Of a DNA stretch of 64,000 nt, positions 34,454-43,457 are shown piece after piece. A program made the translations under genes and the position numbers. Each line of letters starts with the position of its first letter. The first letter of the stretch is position 1. This DNA is from Actinoallomurus spadix (lineage in GTDB: Bacteria > Actinomycetota > Actinomycetes > Streptosporangiales > Streptosporangiaceae): NCBI RefSeq assembly GCF_024055725.1, contig NZ_JAMXMX010000007.1, forward strand, positions 62,001 through 126,000. Direction: 5' to 3'. The notes beneath the pieces were generated by a model that worked only from the letters and a program-made list of their open reading frames with translations, was not told the DNA's origin and searched no databases.

Positions 34454-35806
34454 GTGGAACTCTCCGTGGTGATGCCGTGCTTGAACGAGGCTGAGACCGT
34501 CGAGACCTGTGTTCGCAAGGCCCTCGGCTTCTTCGCCGAGCACGGTGTCGACGGCGAGGTCATCATCGCCGACAACGGCAGTACGGACGGCAGCCGGCAG
34601 CTCGCCCGTGACGCGGGCGCCCGTGTCGTCCCGGTGTCTGCGAAGGGGTACGGCAATGCCCTGATGGGGGGCATCCGCGCTGCCCGCGGCACGTACATCG
34701 TGATGGGCGACGCCGACGACTCCTACGACTTCACCGCCCTGCTGCCGTTCCTCGAACAGCTGCGGGACGGCGCCGACCTCGTCATGGGCAACCGCTTCAA
34801 GGGCGGCATCGCCTCCGGCGCCATGCCGCCGCTGCACCGGTACCTCGGCAACCCGGTGCTGAGCTTCGTCGGCCGGCTGTTCTTCGGCAGCAAGATCGGT
34901 GACTTCCACTGCGGGCTGCGGGCGTTCCGGCGCGACTCGATCCTGCGGCTGGAACTGCAGACCGGCGGCATGGAGTTCGCCAGCGAGATGGTGGTCCGCT
35001 CCACCCTCGCCGGGTACGACATCCGCGAGGTCCCGACGACCCTGTCGCCCGACGGCCGGTCGCGCCCGCCGCACCTCAGCACCTGGCGCGACGGCTGGCG
35101 CCACCTGCGCTTCCTGTGCCTGTACAGCCCGCGCTGGCTGTTCCTGATCCCCGGCCTGCTCATGATGGCGGTCGGGCTCATCGCGGGCGTCGCCCTGGCC
35201 ACCGGGCCGATCCGCGTCGGTGACGTCGCGTTCGACGTCGACACCCTCGTCGGAGCCTCGGCGGCGGTGGTGATCGGCTTCCAAGCCGTGCTCTTCGCGT
35301 TGCTCACCAAGGTGTACGCCATGGAGGAGGGCTTCCTTCCCCATGACAAGCGGGTGCAGCGCGTCATCGACAACTGGAGCCTGGAACGCGGTCTGGTCGT
35401 CGGCGGGCTGCTCGCGCTCGCCGGTCTCGTCGGGCTCGTCGCCTCGCTGGCGCACTGGCAGGGGCACAGCTTCGGTGAACTCGACCCCCGGGACGCGCTG
35501 CGCATCGTCGTGCCGTCGGCCACCGCGCTGATCATGAGCTTCCAGATGATCTTCGCGTCGCTGTTCGTGAGCATCCTGGCGATCCGCCGCCGCTCCCACC
35601 CGCCTGTGACCGACGTGGTCGACGAGGCCACCGACGTGGTCGAGGCCGCGGCGGACAAGGTACGGAGCGAGAGCCGCGACGCCGAGGCCCCAGCGGGCCC
35701 GCGGGAGAACGCGGACGCCGACGACGCGGCCGAGGCGGAGCCGGCCGAGGTCGTGCCGGCGGAGGCCGGCGCGAGCACCGAGGGCACGGCCGACAAGACC
35801 GCCTGA
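34454..35806 (+). CDS. GT2 family glycosyltransferase with C-terminal membrane helices
   Basis: A 450-residue enzyme resembling dolichyl-phosphate mannose/glucose synthases. The cytosolic GT-A domain (about 1-230) has VVMPCLNEAETVETCVRKAL, IIADNGSTDGSRQLA and GDADDSYDF with the metal-binding Asp residues. Four hydrophobic helices follow (about 232-375), as in GtrB-like synthases, and the last 75 residues are acidic, Ala/Glu/Asp-rich low complexity. The GTG at 34454 has GGAGG seven bases upstream. It probably makes a polyprenyl-phosphate sugar donor used by the divergent GT-C protein. The sugar is not known. Confidence 0.83.
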   Translation: MELSVVMPCLNEAETVETCVRKALGFFAEHGVDGEVIIADNGSTDGSRQLARDAGARVVPVSAKGYGNALMGGIRAARGTYIVMGDADDSYDFTALLPFLEQLRDGADLVMGNRFKGGIASGAMPPLHRYLGNPVLSFVGRLFFGSKIGDFHCGLRAFRRDSILRLELQTGGMEFASEMVVRSTLAGYDIREVPTTLSPDGRSRPPHLSTWRDGWRHLRFLCLYSPRWLFLIPGLLMMAVGLIAGVALATGPIRVGDVAFDVDTLVGASAAVVIGFQAVLFALLTKVYAMEEGFLPHDKRVQRVIDNWSLERGLVVGGLLALAGLVGLVASLAHWQGHSFGELDPRDALRIVVPSATALIMSFQMIFASLFVSILAIRRRSHPPVTDVVDEATDVVEAAADKVRSESRDAEAPAGPRENADADDAAEAEPAEVVPAEAGASTEGTADKTA

Positions 35807-35820
35807 CCTCAGACCCCGAC

Positions 35821-35850
35821 GAAAGGCCCCGGCGACCGCCGGGGCCTTTC
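35821..35850 (+). terminator. Strong terminator hairpin after the GT2 gene
   Basis: GAAAGGCCCCGGC (35821-35833) and GCCGGGGCCTTTC (35838-35850) form a 13-bp stem with a 4-base loop, followed by TC-rich sequence. Confidence 0.88.
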
Positions 35851-35962
35851 TCATGCGCTCCCACGTCCGCACGTGGCCGCACAGGCTTCCCGGCGTGTAA
35901 TCCGCCGTCCGCCCGGAGGGACTACTCCCGACCGACCCTGAACCGACGGGAGGACGGCAGGA

Positions 35963-36517
35963 GTGAACGACCCCGCCGAAAGATTCACCGCCCTGTACGA
36001 CCGGTACTACCGGAACGTCCTGGGCTACGCGCTGCTGCGCGCCGAACAGGGGGCCGCCGAGGACCTCGTCAGCGAGGTGTTCCTGATCGCGTGGCGGCGC
36101 CTCGACGACCTGCCCGACCCGCCGCTGCCGTGGCTGCTCGGAGTCGCGCGGAACCTGGCGCTCAAGCAGTACGACTCCGGCCGGCGGAGGAGGGTGCTCA
36201 CCGACCGGCTGTCGGCGGCGCTCTCCACGGACCGGCCGACCGGCGCCGACGTCGCCGAGCAGGTCGTGGAACGCGACGCGGCGAAGGCGCTGCTGGCCGA
36301 GCTGGGCGAGAGGGACGTCGAGGCTCTGGTACTGGCGACGGGATACGGCCTCACGCCCCGGCAGGCCGCCCGGGTCCTCGGCTGCACGGCCGCCACCTTC
36401 ACCGTGCGACTGCATCGGGCGCGCAAACGACTGGCCAAGGTCACGGCCGCGGCGCCCGCCCGAGGCCGCCCCACGGCTCCCGGCCGAATGGCACTGATCA
36501 ATGAGAAGACCCGATAA
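35963..36517 (+). CDS. ECF-type RNA polymerase sigma factor
   Basis: A 184-residue sigma factor. Region 2 (about 5-65): FTALYDRYYRNVLGYALLR, AAEDLVSEVFLIAWRRLDDL, PWLLGVARNLAL. Region 4 (about 110-160): LLAELGERDVEALVLATGYGLTPRQAARVLGCTAATFTVRLHRARKRL. Both core regions are complete and no C-terminal extension is present. The gene after it encodes a CU044_5270-type membrane protein, the usual companion in Thermomonosporaceae and relatives, likely acting as anti-sigma factor or signal input. The GTG start follows GGGAGGACGGCAGGA. Confidence 0.88.
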   Translation: MNDPAERFTALYDRYYRNVLGYALLRAEQGAAEDLVSEVFLIAWRRLDDLPDPPLPWLLGVARNLALKQYDSGRRRRVLTDRLSAALSTDRPTGADVAEQVVERDAAKALLAELGERDVEALVLATGYGLTPRQAARVLGCTAATFTVRLHRARKRLAKVTAAAPARGRPTAPGRMALINEKTR

Positions 36518-36546
36518 AACGTACGCGTGAGAACGCAGGAGACGCC

Positions 36547-37710
36547 ATGACCCGCACCGCCGACCCGACGCACGACCTCCGGGCGCACCTCGACGCGATG
36601 GCCGAGGACGGCTACCGGCGTCGCCGTGACACCGACCTGTCCCGCACGCTCGCCACCGCCCGCGAGCCCGCCCGGTCCGACCGCCGGGCGCTTCCGGTCC
36701 GGAACCGCCGCCCGGTGCTCCTCCTCGCCGGCGCCGCCGCGGTCGTGGCGCTCGGCACCGCGGTCGTACCGGGCGCGGTGTCCGGCCACCGGTCCGGCCA
36801 CGAGTCCGGCCATAAGGCCGAGCCCGGCACGGCGGTGCCCCGGACGCTCGACGCGAAGACCGTGCTGCTGACCGCCGCCGAGACCGTCGCCAAGGAACCG
36901 GCACCGGTCCACGGCCGGTTCTGGTACACGCGAACCCAGGTCATCGACCGGGCCAGACAACCCGGTGGCGGGCGCATGCCGAAGGGCGGCAGCGCGAACG
37001 GGATGCCGAGGCGAGGCCCCTACTACCCGTTCACGGCGTTCGTGAGCATCACGTGGGAGAACTGGGTCCCGTACCGGCAGGGGGACACCACCCGCACCGT
37101 GGACAAGGACCTCACGACCAGCTTCGCGTCACCCGCCGACGAGGCGGCGTGGAAGCGGGCCGGCTCGCCCTCGCTCACGGACATGAAGCCGTATTCGAGC
37201 GACTCCCACCTGCGCGATGACCCGTTCCTGGAGCTCGGGCCAAGGGGCACGCAGGCGAAGGACCTGTCGAAACTGCCGACCACACCCAACGGGCTGAAGG
37301 CGCTGATCGAGAAGGACTGGAAGGCGCAGCCGGCGACGCAGCGGAACACCCTGTCCGCCTACATCTGTGAGATGGCGGAGAACATCATCGACGCCCCGGT
37401 CACACCGGCCACCCGCGCGGCCGCGTACCGGCTGTTCGCCGCCCAGCCGGGCGTCCGGGTGGCCGGCGGGGTCCGCGACCGGCTCGGCCGTCCCGGAGTC
37501 GCCCTGGCCACCCGGCGTGTGGCCATCGGCCAGGACCGGAAACCTCGGCAGGTCGAGGTCCACGTGATCATCGACCGGAGGACGGCGAAGATCCTGGGCT
37601 CGGAAAAGTACGACGTCGTCGGCGGCGCCGTGGCGCACACCCCCTCGAGCATCACGCTGCTCACCGGGTCGGGCTGGACGGACCGCCTCGGCGTCCCCGC
37701 CCGTGGCTGA
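36547..37710 (+). CDS. CU044_5270 family membrane protein, ECF sigma partner
   Basis: A 387-residue protein. A cytoplasmic N-terminus (about 1-55, with an anti-sigma-like position next to the ECF gene) leads to one membrane helix (about 58-76, VLLLAGAAAVVALGTAVV). The extracytoplasmic domain of about 300 residues begins ARTLDAKTVLLTAAETVA-like and contains GRFWYTRTQ, the hallmark of the CU044_5270 family. It follows the sigma gene by 29 bases with GGAGACGCC before the ATG. Members are nearly always paired with an ECF sigma factor; a direct anti-sigma role is inferred from this pairing. Confidence 0.8.
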   Translation: MTRTADPTHDLRAHLDAMAEDGYRRRRDTDLSRTLATAREPARSDRRALPVRNRRPVLLLAGAAAVVALGTAVVPGAVSGHRSGHESGHKAEPGTAVPRTLDAKTVLLTAAETVAKEPAPVHGRFWYTRTQVIDRARQPGGGRMPKGGSANGMPRRGPYYPFTAFVSITWENWVPYRQGDTTRTVDKDLTTSFASPADEAAWKRAGSPSLTDMKPYSSDSHLRDDPFLELGPRGTQAKDLSKLPTTPNGLKALIEKDWKAQPATQRNTLSAYICEMAENIIDAPVTPATRAAAYRLFAAQPGVRVAGGVRDRLGRPGVALATRRVAIGQDRKPRQVEVHVIIDRRTAKILGSEKYDVVGGAVAHTPSSITLLTGSGWTDRLGVPARG

Positions 37711-37876
37711 CGTACGAGCGAGCGCGGTGCCGCTCCCGGCCAAGGAAGGACGGTGGCGGCGGATCCGGTGCACGATCGCCGACCTCATCGCCGTCCTCCT
37801 CGGCGCGGAGGCCGATCTGCATCCCGGGGATGACACCCACGCACTCGACGACGAAGAGCCGGACACGGCATGGTGA
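37703..37876 (+). CDS. Possible 57-residue small protein
   Basis: A short frame beginning with a GTG that overlaps the stop of the CU044_5270 gene (GTGGCTGA). The product starts basic, has a short hydrophobic stretch (TIADLIAVLLGAEA) and ends acidic (HALDDEEPDTAW). The overlap with the preceding gene resembles translational coupling. I do not recognise it, and the frame could be open by chance in GC-rich DNA. Confidence 0.3.
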   Translation: MADVRASAVPLPAKEGRWRRIRCTIADLIAVLLGAEADLHPGDDTHALDDEEPDTAW

Positions 37877-37935
37877 TCTCGCCGGAAAGGTGATATCGGA
37901 ATGAGTCATCGGCGGGAGGCCCGTAGGCTAAGCAC

Positions 37936-39726
37936 ATGTCCAGCCGTCACATCCTGACCGCGCCCGCCTGGCCGTACGCCAACGGGCCCCGCCACATCGG
38001 GCACGTCTCCGGCTTCGCGCTGCCCGCCGACATGTTCAGCCGCTACCAGCGGATGGCGGGCAACAAGGTCCTGATGGTGAGCGGCACCGACGAGCACGGC
38101 ACCCCCATCCAGGTGCAGGCCGACAAGGAGGGCGTGTCGGCCCGCGAGCTGGCCGACCGCTACAACCAGGTGATCGCCCAGGACCTGCACGGCCTCGGCA
38201 TGTCGTACGACCTGTTCACCCGGACGACGACGCGCAACCACTACGCCGTCGCCCAGGAGATCTTCAAGGGCCTGTACGACAACGGCTACGTCTTCACGAA
38301 GAAGACGATGGGCGCGATCTCCCCGTCCACGGGCCGCACCCTCCCCGACCGCTACATCGAGGGCACCTGCCCGATCTGCGGCTACGACGGGGCGCGCGGC
38401 GACCAGTGCGACAATTGCGGCAACCAGCTCGACCCGATCGACCTGATCAACCCGCGGAGCCGCATCAACGGTGAGACGCCGAAGTTCATCGAGACCGAGC
38501 ACTTCTTCCTCGACCTGCCCGCGTTCTCCGAGTCCCTCGGCTCGTGGCTGCAGGGCAAAGAGGGCCTCTGGCGGCCGAACGTCTACAAGTTCACCCGCAA
38601 CCTCCTCGACGACATGCAGCCCCGGCCGATCAGCCGCGACCTCGACTGGGGCGTGCCCGTACCGCTGCCCGGCTGGGTCGACCGGCCCGACAAGCGGCTG
38701 TACGTCTGGTTCGACGCGGTCGTCGGCTACCTGTCGGCCTCCGTGGAGTGGGCGAAGCGCAGCGGCGACCCCGACGCCTGGCGGGCCTGGTGGCAGAACC
38801 CGGACGCCGAGACGTACTACTTCATGGGCAAGGACAACATCGTCTTCCACGCCGAAATCTGGCCGGCCATGCTGCTCGGCTACAACGGCGCGGGCGACAA
38901 GGGCGGCACGGCCGGTTCCCTCGGGCGGCTGAACCTGCCGACCGAGGTGGTCTCCTCCGAGTTCCTGACGATGGAGGGCAAGAAGTTCTCCTCCTCCCGT
39001 CAGGTCGTCATCTACGTCCGCGACTTCCTCGAGCGGTACGACGTGGACGCGCTGCGCTACTACATCGCGGTCGCCGGCCCGGAGAACCAGGACACCGATT
39101 TCACCTGGTCCGAGTTCGTCCGCCGTAACAACGACGAGCTCGTCGCCACCTGGGGCAACCTGGTCAACCGCTCGATCTCCTTCGCGGCCAAGAACATCGG
39201 GGAGATCCCGGCGGCCGGTGAGCTCACCGACCTCGACCGGGACATCCTGCAGCGCTCGCGCAAGGCGTTCGACGCGGTCGGCGCCGAGCTGTCGCGCTCG
39301 CGATTCAAGAACGCCGCGAACGAGGCCATGCGCACCGTCGCCGAGGCCAACAAGTACCTCTCCGAGCAGGCGCCCTGGAAGCTCAAGAACGACGACCCGG
39401 AGCGGATGAAGACGATCCTGCACGTCGCGCTGCAGCTCGTCGACGACGCCAAGTCGCTGCTCACGCCGTTCCTGCCGCAGTCCTCGGAGAAGGTCCACCG
39501 GATGCTCGGTGGCCAGGGCGAGTGGAGCGGCGCCCCGGAGATCCGCGAGGTCTCCGAGGACGGCGGCCCCGACTACCCGGTCCTCACCGGGTCCTACGAC
39601 ACCGAGGCCCGCTGGGAGTCGCGCCCGATCGCCGCCGGCACGCCACTGGCCCCGCCGACGCCGCTGTTCGCCAAGCTCGACACCTCGGTCGTGGACGAGG
39701 AGCTGGCCCGGCTGGAGCAGTCCTGA
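37936..39726 (+). CDS. metG: Methionine--tRNA ligase
   Basis: Class I aminoacyl-tRNA synthetase charging tRNA-Met. 596 residues, MetG1-like size without the C-terminal tRNA-binding domain. The HIGH motif is in [11 protein letters not shown] (about 17-27). The zinc knuckle [17 protein letters not shown] is near 146-162, and the KMSKS loop reads KKFSSSRQ near 350. The catalytic Trp/Tyr methionine pocket region ([11 protein letters not shown]) is present. ATG 37936. It is followed by tatD, the conserved actinobacterial order. Confidence 0.96.
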   Translation: MSSRHILTAPAWPYANGPRHIGHVSGFALPADMFSRYQRMAGNKVLMVSGTDEHGTPIQVQADKEGVSARELADRYNQVIAQDLHGLGMSYDLFTRTTTRNHYAVAQEIFKGLYDNGYVFTKKTMGAISPSTGRTLPDRYIEGTCPICGYDGARGDQCDNCGNQLDPIDLINPRSRINGETPKFIETEHFFLDLPAFSESLGSWLQGKEGLWRPNVYKFTRNLLDDMQPRPISRDLDWGVPVPLPGWVDRPDKRLYVWFDAVVGYLSASVEWAKRSGDPDAWRAWWQNPDAETYYFMGKDNIVFHAEIWPAMLLGYNGAGDKGGTAGSLGRLNLPTEVVSSEFLTMEGKKFSSSRQVVIYVRDFLERYDVDALRYYIAVAGPENQDTDFTWSEFVRRNNDELVATWGNLVNRSISFAAKNIGEIPAAGELTDLDRDILQRSRKAFDAVGAELSRSRFKNAANEAMRTVAEANKYLSEQAPWKLKNDDPERMKTILHVALQLVDDAKSLLTPFLPQSSEKVHRMLGGQGEWSGAPEIREVSEDGGPDYPVLTGSYDTEARWESRPIAAGTPLAPPTPLFAKLDTSVVDEELARLEQS

Positions 39727-39768
39727 GACCGGCTCACACCCGGCCGCGACACCGGGCAGGGAACGCGT

Positions 39769-40605
39769 ATGAGTGAGGGACCGGAGAACACGTCGAACGG
39801 GTTCCGCGGCGCGGCCTTCCCGCCGTTGCCCGAGCCGTTGCCCGTCGAGGTGTTCGACAGCCACTGTCACCTCGACATCCTCGAGGTGCCGATCACAGAG
39901 GTGCTCGCCGCCGCCCACTCGGTGGGCATCCGCCGGGCCGTGACCGTGGGCTACGACCTCGCCTCCTCCCAGCACGCCGCCGACGCGGCCGGGACGTACG
40001 ACGACGTGTACGCCGCGGTGGCGATCCACCCGAACGACTCGGGCGACGCCACCGCGGACGTCCTCGCCGACATCGCGAAACTCGCCGCGCTCCCGGACGT
40101 ACGGGCCGTCGGCGAGACCGGCCTGGACTACTACCGCGACTGGGCCTCGGTCGAGGACCAGCAGCGCTCGTTCCGCGCCCACATCGACATCGCCAAGCGC
40201 ACCGGCAAGGCCCTCGTCATCCACGACCGGGACGCCCACGACGACGTGCTGCGCATCCTCGAGGAGGAGGGCCCGCCGGACAAGGTCGTCTTCCACTGCT
40301 TCTCCGGCGACCGGGAGATGGCCAAGGTCTGCGCCGACCACGGCTACTACATGAGCTTCGCGGGCAACGTCACGTTCAAGAACGCCGCGACCCTGCGGGA
40401 GGCGGCGGCCGTCGCGCCCCTCGACCTCATCCTCGTCGAGACCGACGCCCCCTACCTGACCCCGGTGCCGCACCGCGGCAAGCCCAACGCCCCGTACCTC
40501 GTCCCCCTCACCGTCCGCTGCCTGAGCGAGACCAAGGGCGTCGACCTGGGCGAACTGTGCACCGCCATCGCCGCCAACGGCGAACGCGTCTTCGGCCCTT
40601 GGTGA
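39769..40605 (+). CDS. tatD: TatD family metal-dependent DNase/hydrolase
   Basis: TIM-barrel hydrolase of 278 residues with 3'-5' nuclease activity reported for family members in DNA repair or degradation. Metal-binding motifs are complete: FDSHCHLDIL, GETGLDYYRDWA, ALVIHDRDAHDDVL, VFHCFSGDREMA and LVETDAPYLTP. It lies 43 bases after metG. In most actinobacteria an rpf-type gene follows, then rsmA; here the rpf gene is absent. Confidence 0.93.
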   Translation: MSEGPENTSNGFRGAAFPPLPEPLPVEVFDSHCHLDILEVPITEVLAAAHSVGIRRAVTVGYDLASSQHAADAAGTYDDVYAAVAIHPNDSGDATADVLADIAKLAALPDVRAVGETGLDYYRDWASVEDQQRSFRAHIDIAKRTGKALVIHDRDAHDDVLRILEEEGPPDKVVFHCFSGDREMAKVCADHGYYMSFAGNVTFKNAATLREAAAVAPLDLILVETDAPYLTPVPHRGKPNAPYLVPLTVRCLSETKGVDLGELCTAIAANGERVFGPW

Positions 40606-40632
40606 GAGCGATTACTGGAAGTAGCTGAATGA

Positions 40633-40869
40633 TCACGCTCGCTGGTCATACATTCGACGTCTAGGAAGCTCGCAGTTCCCTTCACGTATAACGCCGGTGG
40701 GCGATCGGAGCAGGCAGCCGACGCGGCCGGCCTGAGCCTGTCGTCGTTCATTCGCCGAGCGGCTCTGACGGTGCCCGGCGCCGAGGTGATCGACCTCGAG
40801 CGAGCGCGCAAGGACATGGCCCAGGCGCGGCGCTTCGTCATGGACGCCCAGCGGGCGCTACACGCCTGA
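40633..40869 (+). pseudogene. Decayed ribbon-helix-helix (MobC-like) gene remnant
   Basis: A 78-codon open stretch with no canonical start codon upstream of the conserved part. The translation contains ADAAGLSLSSFIRRAAL, typical of the second half of a ribbon-helix-helix DNA-binding fold as found in plasmid mobilisation or antitoxin proteins, then an Ala/Arg/Asp-rich helix ending QRALHA. The first part (KLAVPFTYNAG) fits the beta strand. The lack of a start, the small size and the position where rpf should be all point to a fragment left by transfer or deletion. Family assignment is by eye. Confidence 0.5.
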
Positions 40870-40959
40870 TTGCCGGCGATCGCTGCGCTGCCGGATGAAG
40901 GCAGCGACCGTCAGTGGTCACGGGACGGTGGCAGGGCTGCCGTCGGCGTACGGAAGACT

Positions 40960-41829
40960 GTGCGTGTGGGTGAACGACTTCTCGGGCCGGCGGACGTCCG
41001 CGCGCTGGCCGGCGGCCTGGGACTGCGGCCGACCAAGACCCTCGGACAGAACTTCGTCATCGACGCCAACACCGTGCGCCGCATCGTCCGCGACGCCGAC
41101 GTCGGATCGGACGACGTCGTCCTGGAGGTCGGTCCCGGCCTGGGCTCGCTGACCCTGGCCCTGCTGCCCGCCGCGAGCCGCGTCGTGGCCGTCGAGGTCG
41201 ATCCGGTTCTCGCACAGCGGCTGCCCGAGACCGTCGCCGAACGCGCCCCCGACCTCGCCGGCCGACTCGACGTCGTGCCCGACGACGCCCTGCGGGTCAC
41301 CGAACTGCCCGGCCCGCCGCCGACCGCGCTCGTCGCGAACCTCCCTTACAACGTCGCGGTACCCGTCGTCCTGCACCTGCTCGGAACGTTCCCGTCCATC
41401 CGGCACGGGATGGTCATGGTGCAGGCCGAGGTCGCCGACCGCCTCACCGCCGGCCCCGGCGGCAAGGTGTACGGCGTGCCGTCGGTGAAGATGGCCTGGT
41501 ACGCCAAGGCTCGCCGCGCCGGGAACGTCGGCCGCGCGGTGTTCTGGCCCGCGCCGAACGTCGACTCCGGCCTCGTCGCCTTCACTCGCCGCGAGCCCCC
41601 GACGAGCGCGGTCCCGCGCGAGGACGTGTTCGCCGTCATCGACGCCGCGTTCGCCCAGCGCCGCAAGACGCTCCGCGCGGCCCTGGCAGGCTGGGCCGGT
41701 TCGGCCCCCGCGGCGGAGGAGGCACTCCGGGCCGCCGGAGTCGACCCGACGGCCCGCGGCGAGTCCCTCGACGTCACCGCCTTCACCCGCATCGCCGAAC
41801 ACCGGCCCGCGTCGCCTACGATCGGTTGA
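40960..41829 (+). CDS. rsmA: 16S rRNA (adenine(1518)-N6/adenine(1519)-N6)-dimethyltransferase
   Basis: KsgA-type enzyme that dimethylates A1518 and A1519 of 16S rRNA, and whose loss gives kasugamycin resistance. 289 residues from the GTG at 40960. Motif [12 protein letters not shown], acidic [11 protein letters not shown] and catalytic [11 protein letters not shown] (N-L-P-Y) are present. The conserved N-terminal [14 protein letters not shown] follows the start by about 25 residues, which fits. In-frame upstream codons back to 40870 lack similarity. The stop overlaps the ispE TTG start. Confidence 0.94.
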   Translation: MRVGERLLGPADVRALAGGLGLRPTKTLGQNFVIDANTVRRIVRDADVGSDDVVLEVGPGLGSLTLALLPAASRVVAVEVDPVLAQRLPETVAERAPDLAGRLDVVPDDALRVTELPGPPPTALVANLPYNVAVPVVLHLLGTFPSIRHGMVMVQAEVADRLTAGPGGKVYGVPSVKMAWYAKARRAGNVGRAVFWPAPNVDSGLVAFTRREPPTSAVPREDVFAVIDAAFAQRRKTLRAALAGWAGSAPAAEEALRAAGVDPTARGESLDVTAFTRIAEHRPASPTIG

Positions 41830-42728
41830 CCGTGACCACTGTGACCGTGCGCGCCCCCGCCAAGGTGAACCTCCAGTTGAGCGTCGGCCCCGTCCGCGAC
41901 GACGGCTACCACGACCTCGTCAACGTCTTCCACGCCGTCTCCCTGTTCGACGAGGTGACCGCCACCCCCGCCGACGCCCTCAGCGTCACGGTCGACGGCC
42001 CGGCGACCGTGCCGACCGGTCCCGACAACCTCGCCGCCCGCGCCGCCGCCCTGCTGGCCGAGCACCTCGGCAGGCGCCCGGACGTCGCGCTGCACATCCG
42101 CAAGGACATCCCCGTCGCGGGCGGCATGGCCGGCGGCAGCGCCGACGCGGCCGCCGCCCTACTGGCCTGCGACGTCCTGTGGGAGGCCCGGCTCGACCGC
42201 GAGACACTGCTCGAACTCGCCGCCCGGCTCGGCAGCGACGTTCCCTTCGCCCTGCTCGGCGGCACCGCCGTCGGCCTGGGCCGGGGCGAGCGGCTGACCG
42301 CGGTCGAGGTGACGGGGGAGTTCCACTGGGTCTTCGGGTACGCCGACGGTGGCCTGTCCACACCCGCGGTGTATGCCGAATGTGACCGCCTGCGTGCCGC
42401 GGGGGAGCAGGACAGCGTGTGGCCTCAGGTGTCGGACGACCTGATGGCCGCCTTGAAGACCGGCGATGCCGAGGCCCTCGGCCGGGCCCTGCACAACGAC
42501 CTGCAGCCCGCGGCCCTCAGCCTCCGCCCGTCCCTCCGCGACGCGCTGCGGGCCGGCCGCGCCGCGGGTGCCCTCGGCGCCCTGGTGTCCGGCTCCGGCC
42601 CCACGTGTGCCTTCCTCGCCGCCTCTCTGGCCCACAGCGCCGAACTCGCCGCAGCGCTCAACGAGTCAGGCCGCTTCGCCGCCGTCCGCCCCGCCTCCGG
42701 CCCGGTCCCCGGCGTCACCCTCCTGTAG
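41826..42728 (+). CDS. ispE: 4-diphosphocytidyl-2-C-methyl-D-erythritol kinase
   Basis: GHMP kinase of the MEP isoprenoid pathway, phosphorylating CDP-ME with ATP. 300 residues. The N-terminal [12 protein letters not shown] contains the catalytic Lys, [18 protein letters not shown] is the ATP glycine-rich loop, [20 protein letters not shown] has the catalytic Asp, and [10 protein letters not shown] ends motif III. The TTG start overlaps the rsmA stop (TTGA); a GTG two codons later is an alternative. In Streptomyces and Mycobacterium the next genes are housekeeping or ABC-F; here an accessory island follows. Confidence 0.95.
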   Translation: MTVTTVTVRAPAKVNLQLSVGPVRDDGYHDLVNVFHAVSLFDEVTATPADALSVTVDGPATVPTGPDNLAARAAALLAEHLGRRPDVALHIRKDIPVAGGMAGGSADAAAALLACDVLWEARLDRETLLELAARLGSDVPFALLGGTAVGLGRGERLTAVEVTGEFHWVFGYADGGLSTPAVYAECDRLRAAGEQDSVWPQVSDDLMAALKTGDAEALGRALHNDLQPAALSLRPSLRDALRAGRAAGALGALVSGSGPTCAFLAASLAHSAELAAALNESGRFAAVRPASGPVPGVTLL

Positions 42729-42970
42729 TTCTCGGTTTCGGTCAGGGGCGGGTGGTGAGAACGCCCGTCCCTAATGCCGAATCGTCACGGCTCAGTAAAC
42801 CGCAGGCCAGATGGCCTGGACCTTCGTTGTCAGGATCCGTAAAGTTTTAGGACGTTTCGGGGATCAACGGGGCACGCAGGGGAAGGCGCGATGACGGTCG
42901 ACCGCCGCATCGATACCTCTGCTGGAGCAGTGCATGGACGGGGTGCTCGCATGCGAGGAGGCGAAGACCG
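42729..42970. promoter_or_regulatory. Gap at the left edge of the island, probable promoter
   Basis: 242 bases, locally AT-rich around 42825-42860 (TAAAGTTTTAGG). A short palindrome CAGGCCA-GA-TGGCCTG lies at 42803-42818. A tiny frame from ATG 42891 (30 codons) overlaps the next start and could be a leader, but support is weak. GAGGAGG at about 42955-42961 serves the next gene. Confidence 0.4.
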
Positions 42971-43456
42971 ATGCCGCCGGTGAACGCGAACTCGGCTCCG
43001 CGCAAGACGTACAACGACTGGCCGGGCATCGACGACCCGGGCAGGCTACGGGTGGACACGTCCAAGATCAGGGCGGTCGCCAAGCGGCTCGAGGCTCACC
43101 TCGAAGACCTCCTCAACGCGAGCGAGCACCTGAAACTCCCCGACCTGAGGGCCTTCGGCACATGGGACGCCGCGTTGGGGTTCCAGCCGAGCGTCCAAGC
43201 CGGGCACCACGCCCTCGCCGAGCAGCACAGCCGCATCCTGCACGCTCTGCTGGGCGAGATCCACAAGCTGCACCAAGCCGCGAACGTCCATGATGCGAAC
43301 GAGGCCAACCTCGCGCGCCGGATCGCCGCACTGGACAAGCGCTTGAATGTCGCGCCCGGCGGCAGCGTGATCAGTCATGACCCGTCCACGACATCCGCAC
43401 CGCCCGATTCCCAGTCGCCTGTGGCCAATTCCTTGAACCCGGATGGGAGGCGCTGA
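42971..43456 (+). CDS. WXG100/PE-like helical protein, putative type VII secretion substrate
   Basis: Not a close match to a named family. Residues about 28-125 are predicted to be a two-helix hairpin of the ESAT-6/WXG100 size, with AFGTWDAALGF at the turn near residue 64 in place of W-x-G. A polar Ser/Pro/Asn tail follows. There is no signal peptide, as in ESX substrates. GAGGAGG upstream of the ATG is strong. The gene sits one base before the PPE-like gene with the same orientation, as PE/PPE-type partner pairs do. It is the first gene of the island operon. Confidence 0.55.
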   Translation: MPPVNANSAPRKTYNDWPGIDDPGRLRVDTSKIRAVAKRLEAHLEDLLNASEHLKLPDLRAFGTWDAALGFQPSVQAGHHALAEQHSRILHALLGEIHKLHQAANVHDANEANLARRIAALDKRLNVAPGGSVISHDPSTTSAPPDSQSPVANSLNPDGRR

Positions 43457-43457
43457 G

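Noticed and set aside
34157-36904. Long minus-strand open frame across the GT2 and sigma genes
   Set aside because: It overlaps three well-supported + strand genes and reads as Arg/Gly-rich shadow sequence.
37661-37909. 82-residue minus-strand frame opposite the end of the CU044_5270 gene
   Set aside because: It overlaps the supported gene and the small coupled frame, with unconvincing composition. Probably a shadow.
37906-40473. Very long antisense open frame (over 850 codons) opposite metG and tatD
   Set aside because: It mirrors strong codon bias of the genes on the + strand, has repetitive Val/Gly/Arg/Leu composition and no recognisable domain. It is a high-GC shadow.
40606-40960. c-di-AMP (ydaO-type) riboswitch, often found before rpf genes
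   Set aside because: The gap lacks the conserved structured core, and no rpf gene follows.
42891-42983. 30-codon frame (possible leader peptide) before the first island gene
   Set aside because: It has a fair ribosome binding site, but the Arg/Gly-rich product is unremarkable and there is no attenuator-like structure. Kept only as a note.
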